64,000 nucleotides of DNA from Rhizobium ecuadorense (GTDB lineage: Bacteria; Pseudomonadota; Alphaproteobacteria; Rhizobiales; Rhizobiaceae). Shown here piece by piece: positions 1 to 11,123 of the stretch. A model generated the notes under the pieces. The model saw nothing but the letters and a program-made list of their open reading frames with translations, did no database searches and was not told the DNA's origin. The position numbers and the translations under genes were made by a program. The DNA lies in contig NZ_LFIO01000207.1 of the NCBI RefSeq assembly GCF_001187535.1, forward strand, positions 1-64,000, in the 5' to 3' direction. Position 1 is the first letter of the stretch, and every line of letters begins with the position of its first letter.

Positions 1-316
1 GTTACAATTGGCATCGGCCGCATGGCAGCCTACAATCCAAACCGCCTATCAGCAGGCTCGGCCTGATCGAGGACAACCTGTTGAGGCTCCACAGCTAGCC
101 GGGAGGCTCGGCGGCGGACCCCAGCCAGGAAGCCGGGTCTCCCCGTTACGCTATTTCCGTGAAGGAGATCGCATCATCGCGATGCCTCTCCGGTCTTCAC
201 TTTGCCCTGAACTAGCGATTTGGGGCTAATCCTGTGAAAAACCCCAATTATCGAATTCGGACTCGACAATGCTTTATTAGGATGATTGCATAAACCTATC
301 GGATAAAAACCGGGGG
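1..316. other. Intergenic region at the left edge, no supported gene
   Basis: No convincing protein gene is seen here. The one open frame (8-229, plus) has an Arg/Pro/Gly-rich translation typical of GC-rich noncoding DNA. Around 165-195 there is a weak hairpin (ATCGC, six-base loop, GCGAT). The last 80 bases are AT-richer and probably hold the promoter and 5' leader of the small gene at 317, but I cannot assign -35 and -10 boxes with confidence. Confidence 0.5.
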
Positions 317-562
317 ATGACGATGTTCGAGACTCTGCTTGAGATGCAGGAGCGTGGCGTACGGGACCGTGCGCGTGGCCGCAGCCTCGCCGACAATCCG
401 ATGTCGAAGCCGGATATCCTGCCGATCACCGATTTCCAAGAATGGTACTCGATGTTCGACGCCTGGCGCTTCGGCTGGTCGATCGAGGATGCGATGGCCG
501 GGCATGGCAATATGCCGCGGGATGGCGGCACTATGCCCCTCGCCTACACCAGGACGGTCTGA
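317..562 (+). CDS. Small RMF-like (ribosome modulation factor-type) protein
   Basis: This 81-residue protein has a core resembling ribosome modulation factor. RG...ARGRS...NP lies near residues 13-29, and a Trp-rich segment with W...GW..EDAM lies near residues 43-60. E. coli RMF has the equivalent RGYQAGIAGRS...CPY and W..GWREAMA elements. RMF binds stalled 30S subunits and promotes 100S dimer formation in stationary phase, so a ribosome-hibernation or nucleic-acid-binding role is an inference by analogy. The tail beyond residue 62 has no RMF counterpart. ATG 317 follows a GGGGGATGACG stretch that can act as ribosome binding site. The 3' end overlaps the convergent pncB by 19 bases. The match is by eye and the family assignment is tentative. 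Confidence 0.6.
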   Translation: MTMFETLLEMQERGVRDRARGRSLADNPMSKPDILPITDFQEWYSMFDAWRFGWSIEDAMAGHGNMPRDGGTMPLAYTRTV

Positions 563-1848
563 TCGATCCTGTCCTCGGCGCCGAAGAATTTCAGGTAGCG
601 CTCCACCTCTGCCGGGTCGCCCGTCGCCTTCTGCGGATTGTCGGAGAGTTTTACCGCCGGACGGCCGTTGGCATCGCTGACCTTGCAGACGACCGAGATC
701 GGGTTGAGGCCGGATATTTCGGTCGGCGCGCAGCCGGAAAAATCATTCGTCAGGTTGGTGCCCCAGCCAAAGCTCATGCGCACACGGCCTTCGAAATGCC
801 GGTAGGTATCGATGATGGCGTCGACATCGAGACCGTCGGAGAAGATCAGCAGCTTCTGGCGCGGATCGCGGCCCATCTTCTTCCACCAGTCGATGATCTT
901 TTCACCGCCTTCGATCGGCGGGGCGCTGTCCGGGCGGAAGCCGGTCCAATCGGCGACCCATTCCGGCGCGTCGCGCAGGAAGGCTGCAGTCCCGAAAGCA
1001 TCCGGCAGGACGATCAGGAGGTTGCCGCCATAGAGCTTGTTCCAGTCGCGCAGGATCTTATAGGGCGCGTTGCGCAACTGCTCATCGGTTTGCGCCAGGG
1101 CGGCAGCCACCATCGGCAGTTCGTGGGCATTGGTGCCGACGGCTTCGAGATCGGAATCCATCGCCAGCAAGACGTTGCTGGTGCCGGTAAAGGCCGGGCC
1201 GATGCCTTCCTTCAGCGCCTCGACGCACCAGCGCTGCCAGAGGAAACTGTGACGGCGGCGGGTGCCGAAATCGGAGATACGCAAGCCCGGCAATTCCTTC
1301 AGCCGTTCGACCTTCGACCACATCTTCGCCTTGGCGCGGGCATAGAGCACATCGAGGGTGAAGGGGCCGAGCGCCTTCATCGCCGAGCGCGACCGCAGCT
1401 CGTTGACGATGGCCAGCGCCGGGATCTCCCACATCGTGGTTTCCTTCCATGCCCCATGAAAATCCAGCACATATTGCCCGTCCTTCTTCGACAGCTCGTA
1501 TTCGGGGAGCTGGAAGTTGGAAAGCCAGGCGAGGAATTCCGGCTCGAAGATCTGGGCGCGGCCATAGAAGCTGTTACCCGCCAGCCAGATCATCTCCTTC
1601 TTGGAGAGTTTCAGCGTGCGGGCATGGTCGAGCTGCTCGCGCAATTCGCCTTCGTCGATCTCATCGGCGAGCCGCACACGCTTGGTGCGGTTGATGAGCG
1701 TGAAGGACGCGTTCACGTCTGGGTAAAGCTTCCAGATCATCTGCAGCATCAGGAGCTTATAGAAGTCGGTATCGATCAGGCTGCGGACAATCGGATCGAG
1801 TTTCCAAGCGTGATTGTAGACGCGTCTTGCAATATCGGTCCTGGCCAT
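544..1848 (-). CDS. pncB: Nicotinate phosphoribosyltransferase
   Basis: This 434-residue enzyme makes nicotinate mononucleotide from nicotinate and PRPP, with ATP hydrolysis, in the Preiss-Handler NAD salvage pathway. Visible motifs are DTDFYK (about 27-32), SDFGTRRRH (about 192-200), and GTNAHE (about 238-243), whose His is the probable phosphorylated histidine of the family. The phosphate-binding C-terminal half has FSDGLDVD and [11 protein letters not shown] chose the ATG at 1848 (MARTD) because it gives the family's usual length; the upstream extension to 1923 is Trp/Arg-rich and looks noncoding. The gene stands alone on the minus strand and overlaps the small RMF-like gene tail to tail. 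Confidence 0.95.
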   Translation of the reverse strand: MARTDIARRVYNHAWKLDPIVRSLIDTDFYKLLMLQMIWKLYPDVNASFTLINRTKRVRLADEIDEGELREQLDHARTLKLSKKEMIWLAGNSFYGRAQIFEPEFLAWLSNFQLPEYELSKKDGQYVLDFHGAWKETTMWEIPALAIVNELRSRSAMKALGPFTLDVLYARAKAKMWSKVERLKELPGLRISDFGTRRRHSFLWQRWCVEALKEGIGPAFTGTSNVLLAMDSDLEAVGTNAHELPMVAAALAQTDEQLRNAPYKILRDWNKLYGGNLLIVLPDAFGTAAFLRDAPEWVADWTGFRPDSAPPIEGGEKIIDWWKKMGRDPRQKLLIFSDGLDVDAIIDTYRHFEGRVRMSFGWGTNLTNDFSGCAPTEISGLNPISVVCKVSDANGRPAVKLSDNPQKATGDPAEVERYLKFFGAEDRIDQTVLV

Positions 1849-2036
1849 AAAATTCCTGCCCCTGTCCACTCCGGTCAGGTGCTGCCAAAATCCCCAGTGC
1901 TGCCAAGTGCGGGGCCGGCGCACGAAACCGGCTCGTGCGCCTTCTTATCGAAAAATCGGCAGAGAAAGTCCAGAAAAATCAATAAACATCTTGCCGCGGT
2001 ACGGCGGCGGGATGCGGAAGATCATCTGCCGGAGGC

Positions 2037-2402
2037 TTATTGCGCTGGCGCGGCAGGCTGGGCCGGCGTTGCGGGCGTGACGCCAGGGGCGGCCGGTGTC
2101 GCGTTTTGCGTCTCTGTGGGAATCGCAGTGCCGTTTTGCAGCGTTGGCGCAGGTGCCGTGTCAGGCTGCTGCGACTGCAACTGCTGGCCGGGCTGCTGCG
2201 GTGCCACCTCGTTTGCTTCGCGCTTACCCCAGATCTCCACCGGGATCCAGACCACGAAGGCCAGCACCAGCGCGGCGAGCAGCACGAGCAGAATGCGATA
2301 ACCCATGCGCCCCTGCCTTGCCTTCACTGGCGGGATCTGCTCTTCCCTATGAAGCTTGCCGTCAGACTTTTCCCAGCGTGTTTCCGTCTGATGCGCCATC
2401 AT
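2037..2402 (-). CDS. Single-pass membrane protein with Pro/Gln/Ala-rich tail, unknown function
   Basis: This 121-residue protein has a charged N-terminal 30 residues, one hydrophobic segment (about 34-55, rich in Leu, Val and Ala) and a C-terminal 60 residues of low-complexity Gln, Pro, Ala and Thr. By the positive-inside rule the short N-terminus is probably cytoplasmic and the tail periplasmic. Two adjacent ATG codons (2402, 2399) follow a GGAAACG sequence. The composition suggests a small envelope protein, but I recognise no family and assign no function. It lies between pncB and a hydroxyacid dehydrogenase, all minus strand, without obvious coupling. Confidence 0.65.
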   Translation of the reverse strand: MMAHQTETRWEKSDGKLHREEQIPPVKARQGRMGYRILLVLLAALVLAFVVWIPVEIWGKREANEVAPQQPGQQLQSQQPDTAPAPTLQNGTAIPTETQNATPAAPGVTPATPAQPAAPAQ

Positions 2403-2532
2403 CGTTTCCTTCCGCTGTCTTGACGGGCCGATCCGGCCCGAGAATTCCACAGGGAAACGGGTGGCTGTCTGGAAGGTTCCGGGGGCTTAGATCCGGATGA
2501 TATTAGGCGCTGACAGGTTTCGGCATGATGCT

Positions 2533-3492
2533 CTAATAGCCGACGGCGCGGTCAACGACGAATTGCAGCGGCTCGCCGCGCTCGAACCGGGCGATCTGCG
2601 TCTCGACGTGACGGAACAACGCGTTTTCTTCCGAAACCGCCGCGTCGTGCGGCGTGATGAAGACGTTTTCCAGCTCCCATAGCGGGTTGTCCGAGCCAAG
2701 CGGCTCCACCGCGAAGACATCGAGGGAAGCGCCGCCGAGGGTGCCGCCGCGGATTGAAGAAACGATATCGGCTTCGACCTGGCTCCTGCCGCGGCCGGCA
2801 TTGATGAAGACCGGGCGTCCGAGCGCGCCGTTGCGGCGCAGCTTTTTAAATAGCCCGCTATCATAGAACCCTGTCGTCTCAGGGGTCAGCGGCAACAGGC
2901 CGACGAGGATGTCGGTCTTTCCGAGGAAGCTGTCCAAGGCGCCGGCATCGAAGGTTTCGACGCCGTCGATCTCCTTGCGGCTACGCGACCAGCCGATGAC
3001 GTTAAAACCCATTGTCTTCAGCTTGGCGACCGCATCCAGCCCGAGAATGCCAAGACCCATGACGCCGACGGTGACCTCCGCCGCTTCGGGCGCGATCAGC
3101 TTGGCCCATTGGCGCTGCCGCTGATGGCTATCATGAGCGTATTGGGCACGCAGATGCATCAAACATTGCATGACCACCCATTCGCTCATGCGGGTCGTCA
3201 GGCTGCGATCGACGAAACGCACGATCGGGATCTCGGGAAGGCCGTCCATGCCGATGATATGGTCGACGCCGGCGCCGCCAGAAAAGATCACCTTGAGCTT
3301 CGGCGCCCGAGCGAAAAGGTCGGCATCCGGCTTCCAGAGCAGCGCATATTCGGCTTCGCGGAGATCACGCACCCGATCAGCGGGGTCGGCGAGATTGATG
3401 CTGCCGCGATCGGAAAAGGCCGTCTGCAGCACGCGGGCGACGCCTTCGGGATTGAACTTGATATCGACGAGAACGGGAGGAGGTGTCGGCAT
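2533..3492 (-). CDS. D-2-hydroxyacid dehydrogenase, glyoxylate/hydroxypyruvate reductase A type
   Basis: This 319-residue NAD(P)-dependent reductase resembles GhrA, which reduces glyoxylate to glycolate and hydroxypyruvate to glycerate. The nucleotide fold shows GVMGLGILG (about 143-151). The catalytic Arg is in NAGRGR (about 231-236) and the catalytic His is in TPHDAAV (about 280-286). The length fits GhrA (about 312). The start ATG at 3492 is nine bases before the yejF stop on the same strand, so it could be co-transcribed with the yej genes. Substrate preference cannot be read from sequence. A second, more distant 2-hydroxyacid dehydrogenase lies at 56.6 kb. Confidence 0.88.
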   Translation of the reverse strand: MPTPPPVLVDIKFNPEGVARVLQTAFSDRGSINLADPADRVRDLREAEYALLWKPDADLFARAPKLKVIFSGGAGVDHIIGMDGLPEIPIVRFVDRSLTTRMSEWVVMQCLMHLRAQYAHDSHQRQRQWAKLIAPEAAEVTVGVMGLGILGLDAVAKLKTMGFNVIGWSRSRKEIDGVETFDAGALDSFLGKTDILVGLLPLTPETTGFYDSGLFKKLRRNGALGRPVFINAGRGRSQVEADIVSSIRGGTLGGASLDVFAVEPLGSDNPLWELENVFITPHDAAVSEENALFRHVETQIARFERGEPLQFVVDRAVGY

Positions 3493-3500
3493 GATGATCT

Positions 3501-5134
<1,634 letters not shown>

Positions 5135-5138
<4 letters not shown>

Positions 5139-6283
5139 TGAAACGTCTTCCTCGGATCGAAGGCATCGCGCACGGCTTCGCCGATGAAGATCAGCAGCGA
5201 CAGCATGATCGACATGGCGAAGAAGGCCGTCAGCCCGAGCCACGGCGCCTGCAGGTTGCTCTTGCCCTGGGCGATCATCTCGCCGAGCGAAGGGGAACCA
5301 GGCGGCATGCCGAAGCCGAGGAAATCGAGCGAGGTAAGCGTTGTGATCGAGCCGGAGAGGATGAAGGGCAGGAAGGTCAGCGTCGCCACCATGGCGTTCG
5401 GCAGCAGGTGACGCCACATGATGGTGCGGTTGTTGACGCCGAGCGCTCGGGCGGCGCGGACATATTCGAAATTGCGGGCGCGCAGGAATTCAGCGCGCAC
5501 GATGCCGACGAAGCCGACCCAGGAAAAGAGCAGCATGATGCCGAGAAGCACGAAGAAGCCGGGCGGCAGAATGGCGGCGATGATGAGCAGGATGTAAAGC
5601 ACCGGCATCGATGACCAGATCTCGATGAAGCGCTGCAGCAGGAGATCGGTCCAGCCGCCGAAATAGCCCTGCACCGCGCCTGCTGTCACGCCTATAACAG
5701 CCGAGCAGATGGTCAGGGCCAGGCCGAAGAGCACGGATATGCGGAAACCGTAAATGACGCGCGCCAGCACGTCGCGGGCCTGGTCGTCGGTGCCGAGCCA
5801 GTTGAGATTGCCGAGCGTGCAGGCAGGATCGTTCGCCCCTTGCGGATAGCCGGCGCAACGCTCCTCCTTGGTCATCAGCCAGAAGGGGGCGGTCGGGGCC
5901 GAATGCGGAATGTTCGAATTGACCGAACGGTAGGAATAGCGGATTGGCGGCCAGATCATCCAGCCATTGGCATTGATCTCGTCCGATATCACAGAGGAAC
6001 GGTAGTCGGTCTCGGCGAGGAAGCCGCCGAACTTGTCCTCGGGATAGTCGACGAGAACCGGAAACAGGATCTCGCCCTTGTAGGAGGCGATGATCGGCCG
6101 GTCGTTGGCGAGGAATTCGGCAAACAGGCTGAGGATGAACAGCAGCAGGAACAGCCACAGTGACCAATAACCGCGGCCGTTCGCCCGGAAATTCTGCCAG
6201 CGGCGAATGTTGGTCGGTGACAGCAGGCCCTTGCGCGGCGGCTTGACGGGTGTGGCGACAGCAGGATTTGCGGCGGCGTCCAT
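5135..6283 (-). CDS. yejE: Peptide ABC transporter permease
   Basis: This 382-residue inner-membrane permease is of the DppC/OppC class. It has an N-terminal cytoplasmic tail, TM1 (about 38-58), a periplasmic loop of about 110 residues with WIGTDDQARDV-type residues before the core, and then five further membrane segments. The EAA loop is visible as ARALGVNNRTIMWRHLLPNA (about 275-294). The large first loop is normal for YejE. It pairs with YejB as the translocation channel, and its start abuts the yejB stop at 6283 in a one-base overlap, consistent with one transcript. Confidence 0.93.
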
Positions 6284-7365
6284 CAGACATCCCTCCGCTC
6301 GAAATCGATGCGTGGATCGATCCAGGTGTAGATCAGGTCGGAAACCAGGCTGACGACGAGGCCGAGCAGCGAGAAGATGTAGAGCGTGGCGAAGACGATC
6401 GGATAGTCCCGATTGACCACCGAGAGATAACCGAGGCGGCCGAGACCATCCAGCGAGAAGATGTTTTCGATCAGCAGCGAGCCGGTAAAAAAGGCGGAGA
6501 TGAAAGCGCCGGGAAAACCGGCGATGATGATCAACATGGCGTTGCGGAACACGTGGCCATAAAGCACCTGCCGCTCATTCAGGCCTTTGGCGCGGGCGGT
6601 GACCACATACTGCTTCTTGATCTCCTCGATGAAGGAGTTCTTGGTCAAGAGCGTCGTCGTGGCGAAGGCGGCCAGCGACAGCGAGATCAGCGGCAGGGTG
6701 AGGTGCCAGAAATAGTCGAGCGGCTTCTGCCACCAGGCAAGCTGGTCGAAATTGTCGGAGACCAGGCCGCGCAGCGGGAACCAGTCGTAGAAGGAGCCGC
6801 CGGCGAAAAGCACGATCAGGAGAATGCCGAAGAGGAAGCTCGGCACGGCGTAACCGACGACGATGACGCCCGACGTCCAGACGTCGAAGGTCGATCCATC
6901 CCTGATCGCCTTGCGGATGCCGAGCGGGATGGAGATGGCATAGGAGAAGATCAGGATCCAGATGCCGAGCGAGATCGACACCGGCAGCTTCTCCTTGATG
7001 AGATCGAGCACGGAGGTGTTGCGGAAGAAGCTCTCGCCGAAATCGAAGCGGATGTAATTCCACATCATCTCGCCGAATCGCGTCAGCGGCGGCTTGTCGA
7101 ATCCGAACTGTTTTTCCAGCTTGGCGATCAACTCCGGATCGAGGCCCTGAGCGCCGCGATATTTGGAGCCTTCGTCGCCGCCGCCGGGAAGATCGCCGCC
7201 TCCAGACAGGCGCTGGTCGGCACTATCGGCCTGACCGGTCAATTGGGCGATCACCTGCTCAACCGGGCCGCCGGGAGCGAACTGAATGACAATGAAGGAA
7301 ATCGCCATGATGCCGACAATGGTCGGGATCATCAAAAGCAGGCGGCGAATGACATAGGCGCCCAT
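6283..7365 (-). CDS. yejB: Peptide ABC transporter permease
   Basis: This 360-residue permease is of the DppB/OppB class. Its first segment reads [19 protein letters not shown], typical of the family. A hydrophilic stretch of about 60 residues follows (about 38-95, Gly/Asp-rich, then [12 protein letters not shown]), which is usual for YejB. The other segments and the EAA loop ([20 protein letters not shown]) complete the channel half. A cytoplasmic C-terminal tail ends in [12 protein letters not shown] 7365 is preceded by GGAGGCTGAAGGCTG, a good ribosome binding site. The gap to yejA upstream is 150 bases. Confidence 0.93.
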   Translation of the reverse strand: MGAYVIRRLLLMIPTIVGIMAISFIVIQFAPGGPVEQVIAQLTGQADSADQRLSGGGDLPGGGDEGSKYRGAQGLDPELIAKLEKQFGFDKPPLTRFGEMMWNYIRFDFGESFFRNTSVLDLIKEKLPVSISLGIWILIFSYAISIPLGIRKAIRDGSTFDVWTSGVIVVGYAVPSFLFGILLIVLFAGGSFYDWFPLRGLVSDNFDQLAWWQKPLDYFWHLTLPLISLSLAAFATTTLLTKNSFIEEIKKQYVVTARAKGLNERQVLYGHVFRNAMLIIIAGFPGAFISAFFTGSLLIENIFSLDGLGRLGYLSVVNRDYPIVFATLYIFSLLGLVVSLVSDLIYTWIDPRIDFERRDV

Positions 7366-7444
7366 CAGCCTTCAGCCTCCGGGAATGTTTTTCTTGTCTG
7401 CCCGCCGTCCAGTCCAATGCCGCTCAATCCGCCAGCCTTCCTTT

Positions 7445-7459
7445 GCCGGCCCTGCCGGC
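7445..7459 (-). other. Hairpin in the yejA-yejB intercistronic gap
   Basis: GCCGGC, three bases, GCCGGC forms a compact 6-bp GC stem in the 150-base gap between the yejA stop and the yejB start. There is no T-tract, so it is not a classical terminator. It could protect the 3' end of the binding-protein message, as in many ABC operons where the binding protein is needed in excess. Function is inferred. Confidence 0.4.
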
Positions 7460-7515
7460 GTGTGGTGATTCGTTCGTGCCATTTGGAGCCGAGGCCCCCT
7501 GCATTGCAAGCCCGC

Positions 7516-9348
7516 TCATTTTGCCGAGGTGGACCACCAGGCATCGGGGAAGCCAAGGCTGTAGGCCGGAAACTCGGCCGGGTGCGTGACAGTGTTCCAA
7601 TAGGCGACGTTATAGGTATCGCGGTAAAACAGCGGAATGACGTAGTGATTTGCCAGCAATACTCGGTCCATCGCCTTGATCGCCGCAACCTGCTCATCGC
7701 GGTTGGGGGCGAAGATAATCATACGTATGAGTTCATCCACCGCCGGGTTGGCAATGCCGGCATAATTGTGAGAGCCCTGCTGGTTGACCGAGCCGGATCC
7801 CCAATAGTCTGCTTGCTCGTTGCCCGGGTTCATCGTCTCTGCCCAGACATTCCAGATCATATCGTAATCAAAGCTGCGTTCGCGGTTGACGGCTTGCGAG
7901 GCGTCGACCGTGCGCACCCGCGCATCGATGCCGATTTTCTTGAGATTGTTGGCATAGGGCACCGCCCAGCGTTCCAATATGGGGCTCGACAACAGGATCT
8001 CGAAACTCATCGGCTGGCCGGTCTTGCTATTGACCATGCGATTGTTCTTGATCTCCCATCCAGCTTCTTTCAGCAGTCCAATCGCCTTGCGGAGGTTGTC
8101 GCGGCTTTTCTGCGGATCGCCGCCGACCGGATTGGTGTAGGGCGTCGTGAAGACCTCAGGCGGAACCTTGTCCTTCATGGCCTGCAGTATTTCCAGTTCA
8201 CGCCCCTGCGGCAGGCCGGAGGAGGCGAGTTCGGTGTTCCAGAAATAGCTGTCGATGCGCTTGTAACTATTAAAGGCAACGGTCCGGTTCAGCTCCTCGA
8301 AATCGAGGCCGTAATTCAGCGCCTCGCGGACCCGCTGATCCTTGAAAAGGTCACGCCGCATATTGGGCACGAGCGCCTGCAGGATGCCGGTGGAGCGCAG
8401 CGGATTTGCAACCTCTTCCTTCTTGATGCGTCCTTCCTTCACTGCGGGAAAATCATATCCCGTCGCCCAGCGGGAAGCCGTCGTCTCCTGCCAGTAGTCG
8501 CTATTACCGGCGCGAAAGGCTTCGAACTCGACATCCCGGTCACCGAAATAGGTGTAGATGACATTGCGGAAATTGTTCTGGCCGACATTTACGTTGAGGT
8601 CCTTGCCCCAATAGTCGTCGCGCAGCTCATAACGGATTGTTGCGCCGGGCGAGAAGGAAGCGATCTTATAAGGACCGGAACCCATCACCGGCTCCAACGT
8701 CGTCTTGGTAATGTCGCGCGGCTTGCCATCCGGCCCGGGCGCTTCCCACCAATGTTTCGGCACGATCATCAGCTGGCCGAGAATGTTGGGCAGTTCGCGA
8801 TTGTTCTTCTCGTCGAAAGTGAAGGTAACGTCCCGCTCGCCGGTCTTTTCCGCCTTGATAACATGATGGTAATAGTTCCCGGCAAGGGGATTCAGTTCCT
8901 TGGTCTTATCAAGGCTGAAGATGACGTCTTCGGGGGTTACAGGCTGACCATCTGCCCATTTCGCCTCTTTGCGCAGGCGAAAGGTCGCGCTCGAGACGTC
9001 CGCGGGATAGGATAATCCCTCGGCAAGCAGACCGTAGGAGACGAGGAGTTCATCATCCGCCGGCTTCATCAACGTGTCGTAGGCAAGCGACAGGCCTATC
9101 GCTATCTGGCCCTTTGCCAGCAGCGGGTTGAAGGTGTCGAAGGCGCCGCTGGCGGAAAGACGCAAGTCTCCGCCCTTCGGGGCATCGCGATTGACGTAAT
9201 CGAAATGCGCAAAGCCCGGCTTGTACTTCATCTCGCTGATGACGGAGCTGCCGATCTGAAAGGGCTGGTCCTGACCCGTTGCCGTCATGGGCGCCAAGAC
9301 ACCCGTCAGCGATACAAACAAACCGATCTTCGACCACAAAGCCGCCAT
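7516..9348 (-). CDS. yejA: Periplasmic oligopeptide-binding protein
   Basis: This 610-residue extracellular solute-binding protein is of family 5 (SBP_bac_5). The first 26 residues form a signal peptide (Lys, hydrophobic core, cleavage near ATGQD). The mature protein has the expected lobes, with motifs such as LSASGAFDTFNP, AKWADGQPVTPEDVIFS (about 130-146), PNILGQ and the C-terminal NHYVIPLFYRD. YejA-type proteins deliver peptides, and in enterobacteria microcin C, to YejBEF. As first gene of the minus-strand yejABEF set it probably has its promoter in the 200 bases upstream, shared divergently with mepA. The rhizobial substrate is not inferable. Confidence 0.93.
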   Translation of the reverse strand: MAALWSKIGLFVSLTGVLAPMTATGQDQPFQIGSSVISEMKYKPGFAHFDYVNRDAPKGGDLRLSASGAFDTFNPLLAKGQIAIGLSLAYDTLMKPADDELLVSYGLLAEGLSYPADVSSATFRLRKEAKWADGQPVTPEDVIFSLDKTKELNPLAGNYYHHVIKAEKTGERDVTFTFDEKNNRELPNILGQLMIVPKHWWEAPGPDGKPRDITKTTLEPVMGSGPYKIASFSPGATIRYELRDDYWGKDLNVNVGQNNFRNVIYTYFGDRDVEFEAFRAGNSDYWQETTASRWATGYDFPAVKEGRIKKEEVANPLRSTGILQALVPNMRRDLFKDQRVREALNYGLDFEELNRTVAFNSYKRIDSYFWNTELASSGLPQGRELEILQAMKDKVPPEVFTTPYTNPVGGDPQKSRDNLRKAIGLLKEAGWEIKNNRMVNSKTGQPMSFEILLSSPILERWAVPYANNLKKIGIDARVRTVDASQAVNRERSFDYDMIWNVWAETMNPGNEQADYWGSGSVNQQGSHNYAGIANPAVDELIRMIIFAPNRDEQVAAIKAMDRVLLANHYVIPLFYRDTYNVAYWNTVTHPAEFPAYSLGFPDAWWSTSAK

Positions 9349-9560
9349 TCACGCTTTCCCCTCATTATTGGTGGGTTCGACAATACGAAAAATACGGGCG
9401 AAAAACAGGTGAGAGTTTGGTTTTTGCCGGACTCGCGAAAATTTGAGCCGTTGGCGTCACCACCCTCGCGCTCCTTCTATCCCCGCCCGCCAAAACATCG
9501 ATTCACCAAAATCACTTTTCACGATAGATTCGAACGCAAATCACTTCTCAAGGAAACAGC

Positions 9561-10637
9561 ATGGCTTTCGGCTTCGCTCAGGCTTTCAGGACATTCGGCA
9601 AACTGGCGCTTGCCGGCGCAATCGGCGCAAGCCTTGCCGCCGGCGATGTCGGGGCTGAGCAGAAGGCGCCAAGCCCGGGCAGTGCTAAGGGCCAGTTCGG
9701 CGCCGCCAGCCTGCCGACGCAGGGCCCGGCGCAGCCGATCGGCTTTTACGCCAAGGGCTGCATGACGGGTGCGGTGGCGCTTCCCACAGACGGGCCGACC
9801 TGGCAGGCGATGCGGCTTTCGCGCAACCGCCGCTGGGGCAACCCGGCGATGATCGCGCTTCTGGAACGGTTTTCGCAGGACGCGGTTGGATATGCCGGCT
9901 GGTCGGGCATCCTCGTCGGCGACATTGCGCAGCCGCGCGGCGGGCCAATGCTCAACGGCCATTCCTCGCACCAGATCGGCCTCGATGCCGATATCTGGTT
10001 TACGCCGATGCCGGCACGCCACATGACGGCCAAGGAGCGTGAGGACCTGCCGTTCACGACGATGCTGCAGAAGGACAAGTTCCTCACCGTCGACCCCAAG
10101 GTCTGGACGCAATCGCGGGCGCGGCTCTTGATGCTGGCGGCAAGCTATCCCGAGGTGGAGCGCATCTTCGTCAACCCGGCGATCAAGAAGAAGATGTGCG
10201 ACACCTGGACGGGCGACCGCACCAACCTCGGCAAGCTTCGGCCGATATACGGCCACGACTCGCATTTCCACATCCGCATCAAGTGCCCGCCGGGTGCTGC
10301 GGGATGCACGCCGCAGGCACCTGTTGCCGCCGGCGACGGCTGCGACAAGTCGCTCGCCTATTGGTTCACGCCGGCCCCCTGGGCGCCGCCGAAACCGCCG
10401 AAGCCCGGCGCCAAGCCGCCGAAGCCACCGCGCGAAATGATGGTTTCCGACCTGCCGAAGGCCTGTGCCGCCGTGCTCGATGCCGCCTCCGTCGCCTCGA
10501 TGCAGGCCGCCACCTACGGCGGATCTTCCGCTGCGAGCGCGCTCACCGCCGCTCCGGCAGCAGAGCCGGCCGCCGATGACGAGGGAGACTTGCCCGATGT
10601 CGGCCCGGTTCCGAACGACAAGCCGGCAATCCAATGA
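9561..10637 (+). CDS. mepA: Penicillin-insensitive murein endopeptidase
   Basis: This 358-residue secreted peptidase is of the LAS (MepA, M74) family, which cleaves D-alanyl-meso-diaminopimelate cross-links in peptidoglycan. A signal peptide covers about residues 1-32, ending near GDVGA. Zinc-ligand motifs are GHSSHQIGLDADIW (about 133-146) and HDSHFHIRIKCP (about 231-242), together with paired cysteines. The C-terminal 70 residues are a Pro/Lys/Ala-rich extension beyond the usual E. coli length (274) and may be a cell-wall-associated tail. It is divergent from yejA, with about 210 bases between. Confidence 0.92.
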   Translation: MAFGFAQAFRTFGKLALAGAIGASLAAGDVGAEQKAPSPGSAKGQFGAASLPTQGPAQPIGFYAKGCMTGAVALPTDGPTWQAMRLSRNRRWGNPAMIALLERFSQDAVGYAGWSGILVGDIAQPRGGPMLNGHSSHQIGLDADIWFTPMPARHMTAKEREDLPFTTMLQKDKFLTVDPKVWTQSRARLLMLAASYPEVERIFVNPAIKKKMCDTWTGDRTNLGKLRPIYGHDSHFHIRIKCPPGAAGCTPQAPVAAGDGCDKSLAYWFTPAPWAPPKPPKPGAKPPKPPREMMVSDLPKACAAVLDAASVASMQAATYGGSSAASALTAAPAAEPAADDEGDLPDVGPVPNDKPAIQ

Positions 10638-10725
10638 GGAGCGCCGGCGCCTTGTCTTTCAAATCGCAAATTCTTGGTATAGAAGCGGTCAAATCGATTG
10701 AATTGCTTGGGCGGAGATTGGGTTC

Positions 10726-11106
10726 ATGGCCGGCGGCAAATGCCTTGCATTGATTGCGCATGACCAGAAGAAAGACGATATGGCGGCGTTCGCCCGCGCC
10801 AACAGGGATATTCTCTCCGGCTGGAAGATCGTCGCCACCGGCACGACCGGCGGGCGGGTGCTCGACGCCGCCCCGGATCTCGACGTCACCAGATTGAAAA
10901 GCGGACCGCTCGGCGGCGACCAGCAGATCGGCGCGCTGATTTCGACCGGCGAGGTCGACGCCCTGATCTTCTTCGTCGACCCCTTGACGCCGATGCCGCA
11001 CGATGTCGACGTCAAGGCGCTGATGCGGCTCGCCATCGTTTACGATATTCCGATGGCGCTCAACCACGCGACCGCTATAAAACTTCTTCCCACACTCGAA
11101 GCCTGA
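10726..11106 (+). CDS. mgsA: Methylglyoxal synthase
   Basis: This 126-residue enzyme converts dihydroxyacetone phosphate to methylglyoxal and phosphate, a bypass that relieves sugar-phosphate stress. Family motifs are [11 protein letters not shown] (about 7-17), TGTTGGRV (about 39-46), [10 protein letters not shown] (about 63-72, with the catalytic Asp), and [14 protein letters not shown] (about 86-99). The length is close to the E. coli protein (152, which has an extra tail). ATG 10726 follows GGGCGGAGATTGGG. It sits just upstream of glk, so both act at the glucose entry and triose-phosphate level and may be co-transcribed (17-base gap). Confidence 0.95.
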   Translation: MAGGKCLALIAHDQKKDDMAAFARANRDILSGWKIVATGTTGGRVLDAAPDLDVTRLKSGPLGGDQQIGALISTGEVDALIFFVDPLTPMPHDVDVKALMRLAIVYDIPMALNHATAIKLLPTLEA

Positions 11107-11123
11107 TCAGCACGGAACCGGCC

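Noticed and set aside
60..160. A stretch resembling the B12-box of cobalamin riboswitches (AGCCAGGAAGCCGGG)
   Set aside because: Only one of the conserved riboswitch boxes is approximated, the core elements upstream are missing, and no cobalamin-related gene follows.
6250..9015. A 921-codon open frame on the plus strand opposite yejB and yejA
   Set aside because: It is antisense to two well-supported yej genes, its translation is rich in Arg, Asp, Gly and His without any family motif, and long antisense frames are expected in GC-rich codon-biased DNA.
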